In this document: positions 1 to 7,985 of the stretch, one piece after another
How positions within the stretch are numbered: position 1 is the first letter of the stretch
How the letters are laid out: the number at the start of each line of letters is the position of its first letter
DNA from: Natronohydrobacter sp.
GTDB lineage: Bacteria; Pseudomonadota; Alphaproteobacteria; Rhodobacterales; Rhodobacteraceae
Assembly (NCBI GenBank): GCA_007118445.1
Contig: SKRP01000177.1
Coordinates: forward strand, 1-10,144
Length of the DNA stretch: 10,144 nucleotides
Direction: 5' to 3'
Notes under the pieces: model-generated
Seen by the model: only the letters and a program-made list of their open reading frames with translations
Database searches by the model: none
Told to the model about the DNA's origin: nothing
Program-made: the position numbers and the translations under genes

Positions 1-192
1 ACCTGTCTGGAAACCGCCATCCTGCGCGGCCCGGTCGAGGCATTGCGCGCCTATGCCGATGGGGTCCTGGGCCAGCGCGGGGTGATGCATGGCAATCTGT
101 TCCTGATCCCGGTGGAAAGCACGGCCTCAGCCCATGATCACGGCCATGGCAGCGCGCCGCATGAACACCTGCATGTCAAAGAGAGTTTCTGA
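1..192 (+). CDS. nikR: NikR nickel-responsive transcriptional regulator, C-terminal 63 residues (5' truncated)
   Basis: This is the C-terminal end of a NikR-type repressor; the ribbon-helix-helix DNA-binding domain and most of the ACT-like nickel domain lie outside the window. The frame opens at base 1 and stops at TGA 190-192. The visible part aligns with the end of E. coli NikR: TCLE at residues 1-4 matches DCLE, so Cys2 corresponds to nickel ligand Cys95, and GQRGVMHG matches AQRGVRHG. The other known ligands (His76, His87, His89 in E. coli) would be upstream. About 25 residues extend beyond the usual end and are His-rich (AHDHGHGSAPHEHLHV). The gene converges on nikO and their coding ends overlap by 17 bp (176-192). 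A perfect NikR-type operator lies before the nickel operon at 3409-3436, which independently supports the call. Confidence 0.88.
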   Translation, partial: TCLETAILRGPVEALRAYADGVLGQRGVMHGNLFLIPVESTASAHDHGHGSAPHEHLHVKESF

Positions 193-949
193 CATGCACA
201 TGCCCCACACCGTGATGCGGCGTGAGCGAATGCGGCACTTCCTGCCCATGCGCGGCCATCAGGCCCGCATCGCCCAGCACCCGCCGCGCCGGGCCATCCG
301 CGCAGATGCGGCCCTGATCGATCACGATCACGCGCGGGCAGAGTTCCAGCACAAGTTCCAGATCATGGCTGGCAACCAGCAGCGCCTGATCCATGCCCTG
401 CAAAAGCGCGATCAACCGCCGCCGCTGCCGCAGGTCCAGCGCGGCTGAGGGCTCATCCAGCAGCATCAGATCGGGCTGCATGACCAGCGCGCCCGCGATG
501 CAGGCGCGGCGTTTCTCACCGCCCGAGAGGTGATGGACCGGACGGTCCTCGAGGCCCGTCAGCCCGCATTGCGCGAGCGCCGCCTGCACGCGGGCAGTTG
601 TCTCGGCCTCTGTCAGACCCAGATTGCGCGGCCCGAAGGTGACATCTTCGATCAGAGTGGGGCAGAAGAGCTGGTCCTCGGCCTGTTGGAACACAAGCGC
701 TGTCTCGGGACGGAACTGCCCCGGCACAACCGCGCGGCCCTGCACCTGCACTGACCCGGCATGTGCAGGCAGCACCCCAGCAATCGTGTGAAAAAGCGAG
801 GTCTTGCCCGCCCCATTCGGCCCCACCAGCCCGACATGCTCGCCCGGCGCAAGGCGGAATGACAGATCACGCAGCACGGGCGCATGCCCCGGCCAACCCA
901 CGGACAGGCCATCACAGTGCAGCACGCTCACAGGATCCGGTCCAGCCAT
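176..949 (-). CDS. nikO: Energy-coupling-factor nickel transporter ATPase (NikO/CbiO family)
   Basis: ATP-hydrolysing subunit of an ECF-type Ni2+ (or Co2+) importer, on the cytoplasmic face, 257 residues. Visible motifs in order: Walker A GPNGAGKT at 43-50, Q-loop VFQQAEDQLF around 86-95, ABC signature LSGGEKRR at 141-148, Walker B LMLLDEP at 161-167, and H-loop His195 in VASHD. The ATG at 947-949 is preceded on the minus strand by a GGGGGTG stretch and overlaps the nikQ end by 22 bp. A GTG at 929-931, which overlaps the nikQ stop as GTGA, is a possible alternative start six residues further in. The open frame continues upstream but only inside nikQ. The C-terminus is His-rich (HHGVGHVHV) and overlaps the end of nikR. 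The nickel rather than cobalt assignment rests on neighbouring nikR, the NikR operator and hup genes. Confidence 0.9.
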   Translation of the reverse strand: MAGPDPVSVLHCDGLSVGWPGHAPVLRDLSFRLAPGEHVGLVGPNGAGKTSLFHTIAGVLPAHAGSVQVQGRAVVPGQFRPETALVFQQAEDQLFCPTLIEDVTFGPRNLGLTEAETTARVQAALAQCGLTGLEDRPVHHLSGGEKRRACIAGALVMQPDLMLLDEPSAALDLRQRRRLIALLQGMDQALLVASHDLELVLELCPRVIVIDQGRICADGPARRVLGDAGLMAAHGQEVPHSLTPHHGVGHVHVRNSL

Positions 950-1632
950 ATCACCCCCAGGGCCACAATCACCGCCCCGGTAATGGCCAAACGCTCGAAA
1001 TTCTGCAAGGGCGGCGCATCGGGCTCTGGGCCCATCCCATAACCGCGCAGCCGCATCGCGGCCCATAGCCGCTCAGACCGGGCCTGCGCACGGATCAGGC
1101 TACTGGCAAGCCCCAGCGCATGATCGGGCAGCGCGCGCCAACCACGCTTGCCCCCGCGCAGGCTGCGTGCGACGGCCGCGCGGCGCAGCTCAGCCGTGAC
1201 TTCGTCAAGGTAGCGCAGGGTCAGAAGCGCCAGATCGGTCATCAGCGCAGGCACGCGAAGGGCGCGCAACCCGGCCACCAGATCGAAGGGCGAGAGCGTG
1301 GCGAGAAGCGCCAGCGTCACTGCGACGATGGACAGAAGCCGCCCCGCGATCAGGGCCGCCGCCTGCAACCCCTCAAGACGCAGCGCCACCGGGCCGATCT
1401 GGGCCAATACTGTAGGCCCCGAGATCAGCGGCAGCACCAACGTCAGCCCCAGCACCAGCAGGAGTGGCGCGCGCATCCGGCGCAGGACCACGCGCCCCGC
1501 ACCAAAGGCCAGCACCACGCCCAAGGCCAGCGCCATGACCAAGGGCAGCACGGCCAGCCCCTGCACGGCAGCAAAGCCAAAGGCCAGCACCAGCGCGAGG
1601 ATCAGCCGCGCGCGCGGCGAGGTCTCAGCCAT
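928..1632 (-). CDS. nikQ: Energy-coupling-factor nickel transporter transmembrane subunit (NikQ/CbiQ, EcfT family)
   Basis: Membrane scaffold of the ECF transporter, coupling the ATPase to the substrate-binding NikM, 234 residues. Several hydrophobic segments span roughly residues 8-50, 55-75, 88-115 and 212-230. Between them lie two Ala-Arg-Ser-containing helices typical of EcfT proteins: AVARSLRGG and, further on, ARSERLWAAMRLRGYG, the latter matching the RA-R-x-x-AM-x-x-RG coupling motif. I chose the ATG at 1630-1632 because it gives the usual EcfT length and overlaps the nikM stop by 8 bp. A longer open frame to 1764 reads through nikM in the wrong frame, and its Cys/Arg/Ser-rich extension is not plausible protein. 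Third member in the order nikM-nikQ-nikO. Confidence 0.88.
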   Translation of the reverse strand: MAETSPRARLILALVLAFGFAAVQGLAVLPLVMALALGVVLAFGAGRVVLRRMRAPLLLVLGLTLVLPLISGPTVLAQIGPVALRLEGLQAAALIAGRLLSIVAVTLALLATLSPFDLVAGLRALRVPALMTDLALLTLRYLDEVTAELRRAAVARSLRGGKRGWRALPDHALGLASSLIRAQARSERLWAAMRLRGYGMGPEPDAPPLQNFERLAITGAVIVALGVIWLDRIL

Positions 1633-2248
1633 GCGGCAACAGGCGCGGCTCGATCCGGCGCAGCACGCGCAGCAAGACCAGCACGATGACCCCTTCGGCC
1701 AGTGCCAACGGCAGATGCGCGAGCGCAAAGACCTGCACCGCCGCACGTTCTGCGCGCGCGTCAAGCTCGGCAGGCAGCCCGGTTAGTACAATCGTCGCGA
1801 AGATCGCCACAGCGACCACCACAGCCCCTGCCCCCGCCCCGAAGGCCGCGAGATCCGGCCAGCGCCCCCCGATCTGCCGCCACAGACCAAATGCTAGAAG
1901 CGCAGGCAGGCACAGGATCATGCCGTTCAGCCCCAGAGTGGTCAGCCCGCCATGCCCGAACAGCATCGCTTGCAAAAACAGCCCGACCATGATCGCAGGC
2001 ACCGCGAACCAGCCCAGCATCACCCCCATCAGCCCCGCAAGCATCAGATGCACGGTCGTCGGCGGCACAGGCACGGCGACCAGCGAGGCCGCGAAGAAAA
2101 CCGTCGTCAGCATCGCCACACGCGGGATTTCAGCCTGCGGGTCAGGCCGCGCCTTGATCCGGTGCAGCGCCACGGCGACCAGCCCTGCGGTGCAGGCATA
2201 TCCTGCCAGCGCCATTTCCACTGGCACGATCCCGTCAGGCAGATGCAT
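1625..2248 (-). CDS. nikM: Energy-coupling-factor nickel transporter substrate-binding membrane subunit (NikM/CbiM)
   Basis: Integral membrane S-component that selects Ni2+, 207 residues with about six hydrophobic helices. It begins MHLPDG, the family's invariant start, in which the N-terminal amine and His2 bind the metal. In the structure of the Thermoanaerobacter NikM2 protein the third side-chain ligand is His67. Here His67 falls exactly at PTTVHLML, so the metal site looks intact. The start is therefore certain: any longer N-terminus would abolish metal binding. The gene overlaps the NikL-like gene by 14 bp upstream and nikQ by 8 bp downstream. CbiM (cobalt) and NikM (nickel) cannot be cleanly separated by eye. 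Nickel is favoured by nikR, the operator and the hydrogenase next door, and no cobalamin genes are visible. Confidence 0.9.
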   Translation of the reverse strand: MHLPDGIVPVEMALAGYACTAGLVAVALHRIKARPDPQAEIPRVAMLTTVFFAASLVAVPVPPTTVHLMLAGLMGVMLGWFAVPAIMVGLFLQAMLFGHGGLTTLGLNGMILCLPALLAFGLWRQIGGRWPDLAAFGAGAGAVVVAVAIFATIVLTGLPAELDARAERAAVQVFALAHLPLALAEGVIVLVLLRVLRRIEPRLLPHG

Positions 2249-2699
2249 CGCGCCCCTTCCTGCGGGCGAGCGCGAACAGCGCCGTTCCCAATGCCCCCCA
2301 GCCCACCAATGCGACCATCACCAGCCGCTGCCCCCAGCTTTGCGCGCTGCTGGTGGCCGTCACGACAGGGGCATCATCGCCCACCTCCACATGCACCATC
2401 GCACCATGCCCGGACTGGCGGACCTGAAAGCTCCAACGCCCGGTCTCGGGCCCCAGCACGAACTCCAGCCGCCCGTCGCGATCTGTCACACCTTGCCCCC
2501 AAGCGCTGACAGGATTGTCAGGCGCATAGATGATCACCTGCGCGTGCGACATCGGCTCGCCGGTGTCGTAGAACGCATGGAGCCGCACGGCCTGGGCGGT
2601 CTCGGCCTCGATCAGGGCTGCATGCGACAACGCAACAAGCGGGGTGAAACACCCCGCCGCGCAAATCGCCAAGGCAGCAAGCCTAGTGTGCGAAGTCAT
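2235..2699 (-). CDS. nikL: NikL-like accessory protein of the nickel ECF transporter: exported domain with C-terminal membrane anchor
   Basis: A 154-residue protein with an N-terminal signal segment (roughly residues 8-27, probable cleavage near SHA-A), a periplasmic domain of about 95 residues, and one C-terminal transmembrane helix (about 121-145) ending in the basic tail ARRKGRDASA. The middle (YDTGEPMSHAQVIIYAPD, then DRDGRLEFVLGPETGRWSFQV) reads like a small beta-sandwich of the carboxypeptidase-regulatory or DUF4198 kind. NikL proteins in the described NikKLMQO clusters have such a signal-domain-anchor layout and replace NikN as an auxiliary subunit. The ATG at 2697-2699 is chosen because it is followed at once by the signal sequence and overlaps the preceding gene by 17 bp. 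An in-frame ATG at 2720 is less likely. The exact role in nickel uptake is inferred from position. Confidence 0.7.
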   Translation of the reverse strand: MTSHTRLAALAICAAGCFTPLVALSHAALIEAETAQAVRLHAFYDTGEPMSHAQVIIYAPDNPVSAWGQGVTDRDGRLEFVLGPETGRWSFQVRQSGHGAMVHVEVGDDAPVVTATSSAQSWGQRLVMVALVGWGALGTALFALARRKGRDASA

Positions 2700-3390
2700 A
2701 GCAATGGCCTTCTCCGACATGGCCCAGATGCAACCCCTCCAGCGACAGCTCGAACTCACCACCTGCGGCGAAAGGCTCGAAGCCGATGGCCTCAAGGTTC
2801 ATCTCATCATCCTCTGCCTTGTCGGCGCGGCCGAAAAGATGGTCAAGATGCAATGTGATCTCGAGATCAGCTTCGCCGCCTTCCGTCACGAAGCCCTTGC
2901 GCGCATCCCCCAGATATTCGCCACAGGCATGCGCCACGCTATCGGTGCTGCGCAGAGTGAAACTGACCTCTTGCCCGTCCTTGCGCGCGATACCTTCAAG
3001 CACCAGCGAGAAACCATCGTCACCCGGCACCAGCGCCCAGGACAGCGCGTTGAAATGGCCCGCAGGCGCGTCAACTGTCGCCAGCGCCACGCGGTCCGCG
3101 TCATCTGCATCGACCAGATCGACGGTGAACGGGCCGTCAAAGGGCAGCGCCACGCCGGAAATCTCTGGCCCCTCAGCCATGAAGGGCGGATCGGTCTGCC
3201 ATGCGGTGATCTGGTCGAAAGTGGCAGTGATGCGGTTGAATTCCAGCGCCCAGCCATCCTTGGTCAGCTTGGGCGCATTGAAGCCTTCGGTCGCCAGATC
3301 CTCGCCACTGGCGAAGAGGGTCAGGCTACCGGCTTGCGCCGTGAAACTGGCAAAGGTTGCAACTGTGGCAAGCAAACAAAATCGGATCAT
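2683..3390 (-). CDS. Exported His-rich protein, first gene of the nickel operon (NikK position), family not recognised
   Basis: A 235-residue protein with a clear Sec signal peptide (hydrophobic residues 3-18, probable cleavage after AQA at 18-20). The mature part is acidic and apparently beta-rich. The C-terminal third has candidate metal ligands: HLDHLFG (His181, His184), an acidic run AEDDEM at 192-197, and the tail LHLGHVGEGHCYDFAH with four His and Cys230. Cys156 (HACGEYLG) could pair with Cys230. I do not recognise the family with certainty, and it does not obviously resemble DUF4198-type NikK. Position first in the operon, export and His content suggest a periplasmic nickel-binding or delivery role, which is inference. 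The ATG at 3388-3390 directly precedes the signal peptide and lies 18 bp from the operator. A longer open frame reads through the operator and is rejected. It overlaps the NikL-like gene by 17 bp. Confidence 0.75.
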   Translation of the reverse strand: MIRFCLLATVATFASFTAQAGSLTLFASGEDLATEGFNAPKLTKDGWALEFNRITATFDQITAWQTDPPFMAEGPEISGVALPFDGPFTVDLVDADDADRVALATVDAPAGHFNALSWALVPGDDGFSLVLEGIARKDGQEVSFTLRSTDSVAHACGEYLGDARKGFVTEGGEADLEITLHLDHLFGRADKAEDDEMNLEAIGFEPFAAGGEFELSLEGLHLGHVGEGHCYDFAH

Positions 3391-3699
3391 GGGCAGGGCT
3401 TTCCTATCGTATGACGAATTATAGTATTTGTCATACACCCCTTGCGCCATCCGTCAACCGCTCCGATCAGGGGTTGCATGCCGCTGCACACGACCCTCTG
3501 GCAAGCCTGTTTCCGCTGCAAAATCACAGTGGAAACCCCTTCACCGGGGCCCGTTCCGCCCCTCGCGCGTAAAGCTGCATCTTTTCAGCGCCTTATGCGC
3601 CTGCACAGCAAACGGGCGTTTTTCCTGCCATGCCGCCCAAGGCTGAGGCATTTTTTCTCAGGAAATTCGCAGTGCAGACCGGAGGAGGCCCGAAACCCG
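3391..3699. other. Divergent intergenic region between the nickel operon and hupSLC
   Basis: This 309-bp stretch holds no gene I can support. Its left end carries the NikR operator (3409-3436). The remainder must contain the hup promoter, but I see no convincing sigma-70 or sigma-54 element. A short inverted repeat CTGAG/CTCAG (3643-3647 and 3657-3661) flanks a T6 run, about 40 bp before hupS. Two degenerate matches to the TTG-N5-CAA site of the hydrogenase regulator HupR occur at 3511-3521 and 3601-3611, each with one mismatch. A strong Shine-Dalgarno run, GGAGGAGG (3681-3688), sits 11 bp before the hupS ATG. Confidence 0.6.
3409..3436 (-). promoter_or_regulatory. NikR operator with embedded -10 box, promoter of the nickel transporter operon
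   Basis: The sequence is GTATGA, 16 intervening bases, TCATAC: a perfect 6-bp inverted repeat at the exact spacing of the E. coli NikR operator. On the minus strand the spacer contains TATAAT (plus-strand 3418-3423), a consensus -10 box, 27 bp upstream of the first gene's ATG. No good -35 hexamer stands 16-18 bp further upstream; a TTGACG is present but 28 bp away. Inferred mode: Ni-bound NikR occludes RNA polymerase and shuts off import when nickel is sufficient. The site is 263 bp from the hupS start, so direct control of hup is less likely. Confidence 0.88.
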
Positions 3700-4824
3700 A
3701 TGCCCGACACCCCCAATGACCGAATCGAGACCTTTTACGAGGTGATGCGCGCGCAAGGCATCTCGCGGCGCAGTTTCATGAAATACTGCACCCTGACCGC
3801 AACCGCTTTGGGTCTTGGCCCTGCTTTCGTGCCGAAAATCGCCCATGCGATGGAAACCAAGCCCCGCACCCCGGTCATCTGGCTGCACGGGCTGGAATGC
3901 ACCTGCTGTTCCGAGAGTTTCATCCGCTCGGGCCATCCGCTGGCCAAGGATGTGATCCTGTCGATGATCAGCCTCGATTATGATGAGTTGCTGATGGCCC
4001 CGTCCGGGCTGGCCGCGCAAGCCGTGCTGGAAGAGACCATCGCCAAATACAAGGGCAACTACATTCTGGCGGTCGAGGGCAACCCGCCGCTGAATGAAGA
4101 CGGGATGTTCTGCATCTCGGGCGGCAAGCCCTTTGTCGACAAGCTGAAACGTGTGGCCAAGGACGCGAAAGCGATCATCGCATGGGGCGCGTGTGCGTCC
4201 TATGGCTGTGTGCAGGCCGCAAGCCCGAACCCAACGCAGGCCACGCCTATTCACAAGGTCATCACCGACAAGCCCATCATCAAGGTGCCCGGCTGCCCAC
4301 CGATTGCCGAGGTCATGACCGGCGTGATCACCTATATGGTCACATTTGACCGTATGCCCGCGCTGGACCGGCAGGGCCGCCCGCTGATGTTCTATTCGCA
4401 GCGCATCCATGACAAATGCTACCGCCGCCCGCATTTCGATGCAGGCCAGTTTGTCGAAAACTGGGACGATGAGGGCGCGCGCAAGGGCTATTGTCTGTAC
4501 AAGGTCGGCTGCAAGGGGCCGACCACGTACAACGCCTGTTCGACCGTGCGCTGGAACGAGGGTGTCAGCTTCCCGATTCAGGCCGGGCATGGCTGTATTG
4601 GCTGCTCCGAGGACGGCTTCTGGGATCAGGGCAGTTTCTATGACCGCGTGACCGACATCACCCAATTCGGGGTCGAGGCCAATGCCGACCGTGTGGGCCT
4701 GGCCGCTGTCGGGGTCGTGGGCGGCGCAGTGGCCGCCCATGCCGCGCTCTCAGCGCTCAAGCGCGCACAACAAAAGGCCGTGGGCCAGTCCAATGCGGCC
4801 AAGGCCGCGAAAGAGGAGGCATAA
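3700..4824 (+). CDS. hupS: Uptake [NiFe]-hydrogenase small subunit (HupS/HyaA), O2-tolerant group 1d type
   Basis: Electron-transfer subunit of the membrane-bound H2-uptake hydrogenase, 374 residues. It has a Tat signal (SRRSFMKY at 22-29) with cleavage expected after AHA at 48-50. Counting from there, the proximal-cluster cysteines fall at mature positions 17, 19, 20, 115, 120 and 149 (ECTCC, GACASYGC, PGC). The distal cluster ligands His187, Cys190, Cys215, Cys221 and the medial Cys230, Cys249, Cys252 all match the described membrane-bound enzymes. Cys19 and Cys120 are the two extra cysteines of O2-tolerant hydrogenases with a [4Fe-3S] cluster. A C-terminal hydrophobic helix (about 330-350) anchors it to the membrane beside HupC. 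The ATG at 3700-3702 has GGAGGAGG 11 bp upstream and gives the normal family N-terminus (IETFYEVMRAQGISRRSF). A longer open frame to 3442 is non-coding. First gene of hupSLC. Confidence 0.97.
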   Translation: MPDTPNDRIETFYEVMRAQGISRRSFMKYCTLTATALGLGPAFVPKIAHAMETKPRTPVIWLHGLECTCCSESFIRSGHPLAKDVILSMISLDYDELLMAPSGLAAQAVLEETIAKYKGNYILAVEGNPPLNEDGMFCISGGKPFVDKLKRVAKDAKAIIAWGACASYGCVQAASPNPTQATPIHKVITDKPIIKVPGCPPIAEVMTGVITYMVTFDRMPALDRQGRPLMFYSQRIHDKCYRRPHFDAGQFVENWDDEGARKGYCLYKVGCKGPTTYNACSTVRWNEGVSFPIQAGHGCIGCSEDGFWDQGSFYDRVTDITQFGVEANADRVGLAAVGVVGGAVAAHAALSALKRAQQKAVGQSNAAKAAKEEA

Positions 4825-4827
4825 TCC

Positions 4828-6621
<1,794 letters not shown>

Positions 6622-6635
6622 GGGGGGGCAGGACG

Positions 6636-7373
6636 ATGGCATCAGAACCTGACGTGGCGGGAACACCCGCCACCCCCTTCCACAAGGCGGGCACCCACAA
6701 ACAGACCTCGGTCTATGTCTATGAAGCGCCGGTGCGCATCTGGCACTGGGTCAACGCGCTTGCGATCCTTGTCCTGTGCGTGACCGGCTATTTCATCGGC
6801 GAACCCCTGCCCAGTTTCACTGCGCAGGAAGCCACCTATCAGTTCTTCTTCGGCTATCTGCGCTTCGTGCATTTCGCCGCAGGCATGGTGCTGACCGTGG
6901 GCTTTTTCGGGCGGCTCTACTGGGCCTTTGTCGGCAACCACCATGCGCGGCAATTATTCACCTTCCCCTTCTGGTCGCGCCATTTCTGGGCCGAAGTCTG
7001 GTTTGAAATCCGCTGGTATCTGTTCATGGCGAAAGAGCCGAAGAAGTATGAGGGCCATAACCCGCTCGCGCAGCTTGCAATGTTCTTTTTCATCACGGTC
7101 GCGACTGTGTTCATGATCATCACCGGATTTGCGCTTTATGCCGAAGGGCAAGGCATGGATCACTGGATGTACAAGGCGTTCGGCTGGGTCATCCCGCTGG
7201 CCGGAAACAGCCTTGATGTGCATATGTTGCACCGGATGGGCATGTGGGCGATGGTGGTTTTCGTGATCGTGCATATCTATGTCGCCGTGCGCGAGGATAT
7301 CATGTCGCGCCAGTCGATCATCTCGACCATGATCTCGGGGCATCGTACCTTCAAGGATGACCGGCCCGACTGA
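6636..7373 (+). CDS. hupC: Ni/Fe-hydrogenase b-type cytochrome subunit (HupC/HyaC)
   Basis: Di-haem membrane cytochrome that anchors HupSL and passes electrons to the quinone pool, 245 residues. Four hydrophobic helices are visible, roughly residues 36-56, 75-95, 145-170 and 195-218. Family-typical histidines are WHW (His37), RFVHF (His79), HMLHRMG (His196, His199) and VHIYVAVRED (His213), which are candidates for haem b ligation; assigning each to a haem is inference. The ATG at 6636-6638 is preceded by a G8 run (6621-6628) and AGGA (6630-6633), both usable for ribosome binding. Another small gene often follows hupC in related clusters (hupD), but here the coding stops at 7373 and a hairpin terminator follows 32 bp later. 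Confidence 0.95.
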   Translation: MASEPDVAGTPATPFHKAGTHKQTSVYVYEAPVRIWHWVNALAILVLCVTGYFIGEPLPSFTAQEATYQFFFGYLRFVHFAAGMVLTVGFFGRLYWAFVGNHHARQLFTFPFWSRHFWAEVWFEIRWYLFMAKEPKKYEGHNPLAQLAMFFFITVATVFMIITGFALYAEGQGMDHWMYKAFGWVIPLAGNSLDVHMLHRMGMWAMVVFVIVHIYVAVREDIMSRQSIISTMISGHRTFKDDRPD

Positions 7374-7405
7374 CCGGCAACATCCTGACCCCTCGCCGCC
7401 CAACC

Positions 7406-7449
7406 GACAAAAGACAGGCCCGGCCATTCAGGCCGGGTCTTCGTTTGTC
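7406..7449 (+). terminator. Hairpin terminator after hupC
   Basis: A perfect 7-bp GC stem (CCCGGCC 7419-7425, GGCCGGG 7431-7437) encloses the loop ATTCA. Outer arms GACAAA (7406-7411) and TTTGTC (7444-7449) are also complementary. The 3' side is moderately T-rich (TCTTCGTTT). It lies 32 bp after the hupC stop and marks the probable end of the hup transcript. The structure is close to symmetrical and may also block minus-strand read-through. Confidence 0.75.
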
Positions 7450-7540
7450 ACATGCAGCCTGTGCCCGAATGCAAGTCGGCGACGGGGCTGACCCGTCAGA
7501 CGTTGCTCGGAACATGAAAATGCCACGCGCATGGGCCGGA

Positions 7541-7571
7541 AACGCAAAAGTCCCCGCCAGAGGCGAGGACT
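7541..7571 (-). terminator. Rho-independent terminator of the cold-shock gene
   Basis: Complementary arms at 7549-7558 and 7562-7571 form a 10-bp stem with a 3-base loop. The single imperfect position (7554/7566) becomes a G-U wobble only in the minus-strand transcript, so the hairpin is better on that strand. Read in that direction the stem is followed by TTT and, after GCG, another TTT. It lies about 45 bp past the cspA stop. Confidence 0.8.
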
Positions 7572-7616
7572 TCACTCTCAGATGCTGCGCCCCGCAGGAC
7601 GCGTGCAACCCTGATC

Positions 7617-7823
7617 TCAGGCGAGAGTCAGATTGCTGGCCGATTCGCGACCGTCGCGGCCTTTTTCCAGATCGAAGGTCACTTTCTGACCGTCGTCCAG
7701 ACCACGCAGGCCCGCGCGCTCGACAGCCGAAATATGCACGAACACATCTTTCGAACCGCCATCGGGTTGAATGAAGCCAAAACCTTTGGTTGCGTTGAAC
7801 CATTTCACTGTGCCAGTGGCCAT
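7617..7823 (-). CDS. cspA: CspA-family cold-shock protein
   Basis: Small single-stranded RNA/DNA-binding protein, 68 residues, one complete cold-shock domain (OB-fold five-stranded barrel). RNP1 is KGFGFIQ (13-19) and RNP2 is VFVHIS (27-32). The start GTVKWFNATKGFGFI and the aromatic Trp8/Phe9 surface are typical. Such proteins act as cytoplasmic RNA chaperones; members are induced by cold or are constitutive, and which applies here cannot be told from the protein. AGGAGA lies 6 bp before the ATG. The gene has its own terminator and a 162-bp leader separating it from the GAPDH gene upstream on the same strand. Rhodobacterales usually carry several paralogues, so the symbol denotes the family rather than a specific orthologue. 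Confidence 0.95.
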   Translation of the reverse strand: MATGTVKWFNATKGFGFIQPDGGSKDVFVHISAVERAGLRGLDDGQKVTFDLEKGRDGRESASNLTLA

Positions 7824-7985
7824 GTGAAGTCTCCTGTTGTAACGCTGCCCACGTTTTGCGGCAGCCCGGCTCAGTCAGTGCAAGATCGAAGTGACTGTGG
7901 CCGAAACGGAGAACAGTGGTCGATAGTGGTAACGTCGCAGGCAAACAATGCGCGTTTCAACATGTGATTGCAAGGAAATTCGCGC
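7824..7985 (-). promoter_or_regulatory. Structured leader and probable promoter region of the cold-shock gene
   Basis: Gene-free 162 bp between the GAPDH stop and the csp start. Two inverted repeats lie in it: GCTGCC/GGCAGC (7844-7849 and 7860-7865), a 6-bp stem ending about 12 bp before the ribosome-binding site, and CAGTCA/TGACTG (7872-7877 and 7892-7897). Cold-shock mRNAs often have long, refolding 5' leaders, so these are candidate regulatory structures. I cannot point to a confident -35/-10 pair. No clear terminator for the GAPDH gene is present here. Confidence 0.45.

Noticed and set aside
1686..2858. 390-codon plus-strand open frame across nikM and the NikL-like gene
   Set aside because: Its composition is Ala/Pro/Arg/Ser-biased and low in complexity, and it runs antisense to three well-supported overlapping genes.
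3452..3457. TTGACG on the minus strand as the -35 box of the nickel operon
   Set aside because: It is 28 bp from the TATAAT box, far beyond the usable 16-18 bp spacing.
3499..3513. Possible sigma-54 promoter (CTGGCAAG) upstream of hupS
   Set aside because: The -24 GG is present but the -12 GC at the required spacing is TC, so an essential element is missing.
3442..3699. N-terminal extension of HupS from an upstream ATG
   Set aside because: The extension has no family counterpart, and the ATG at 3700 has a strong Shine-Dalgarno and gives the standard Tat-signal N-terminus.
3658..4740. Long minus-strand open frame opposite hupS
   Set aside because: Antisense shadow of hupS, for the same reason.
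7450..7540. tRNA or small gene between the two terminators
   Set aside because: No cloverleaf, ribosome-binding site or conserved frame is visible; it looks like a plain spacer between convergent transcripts.
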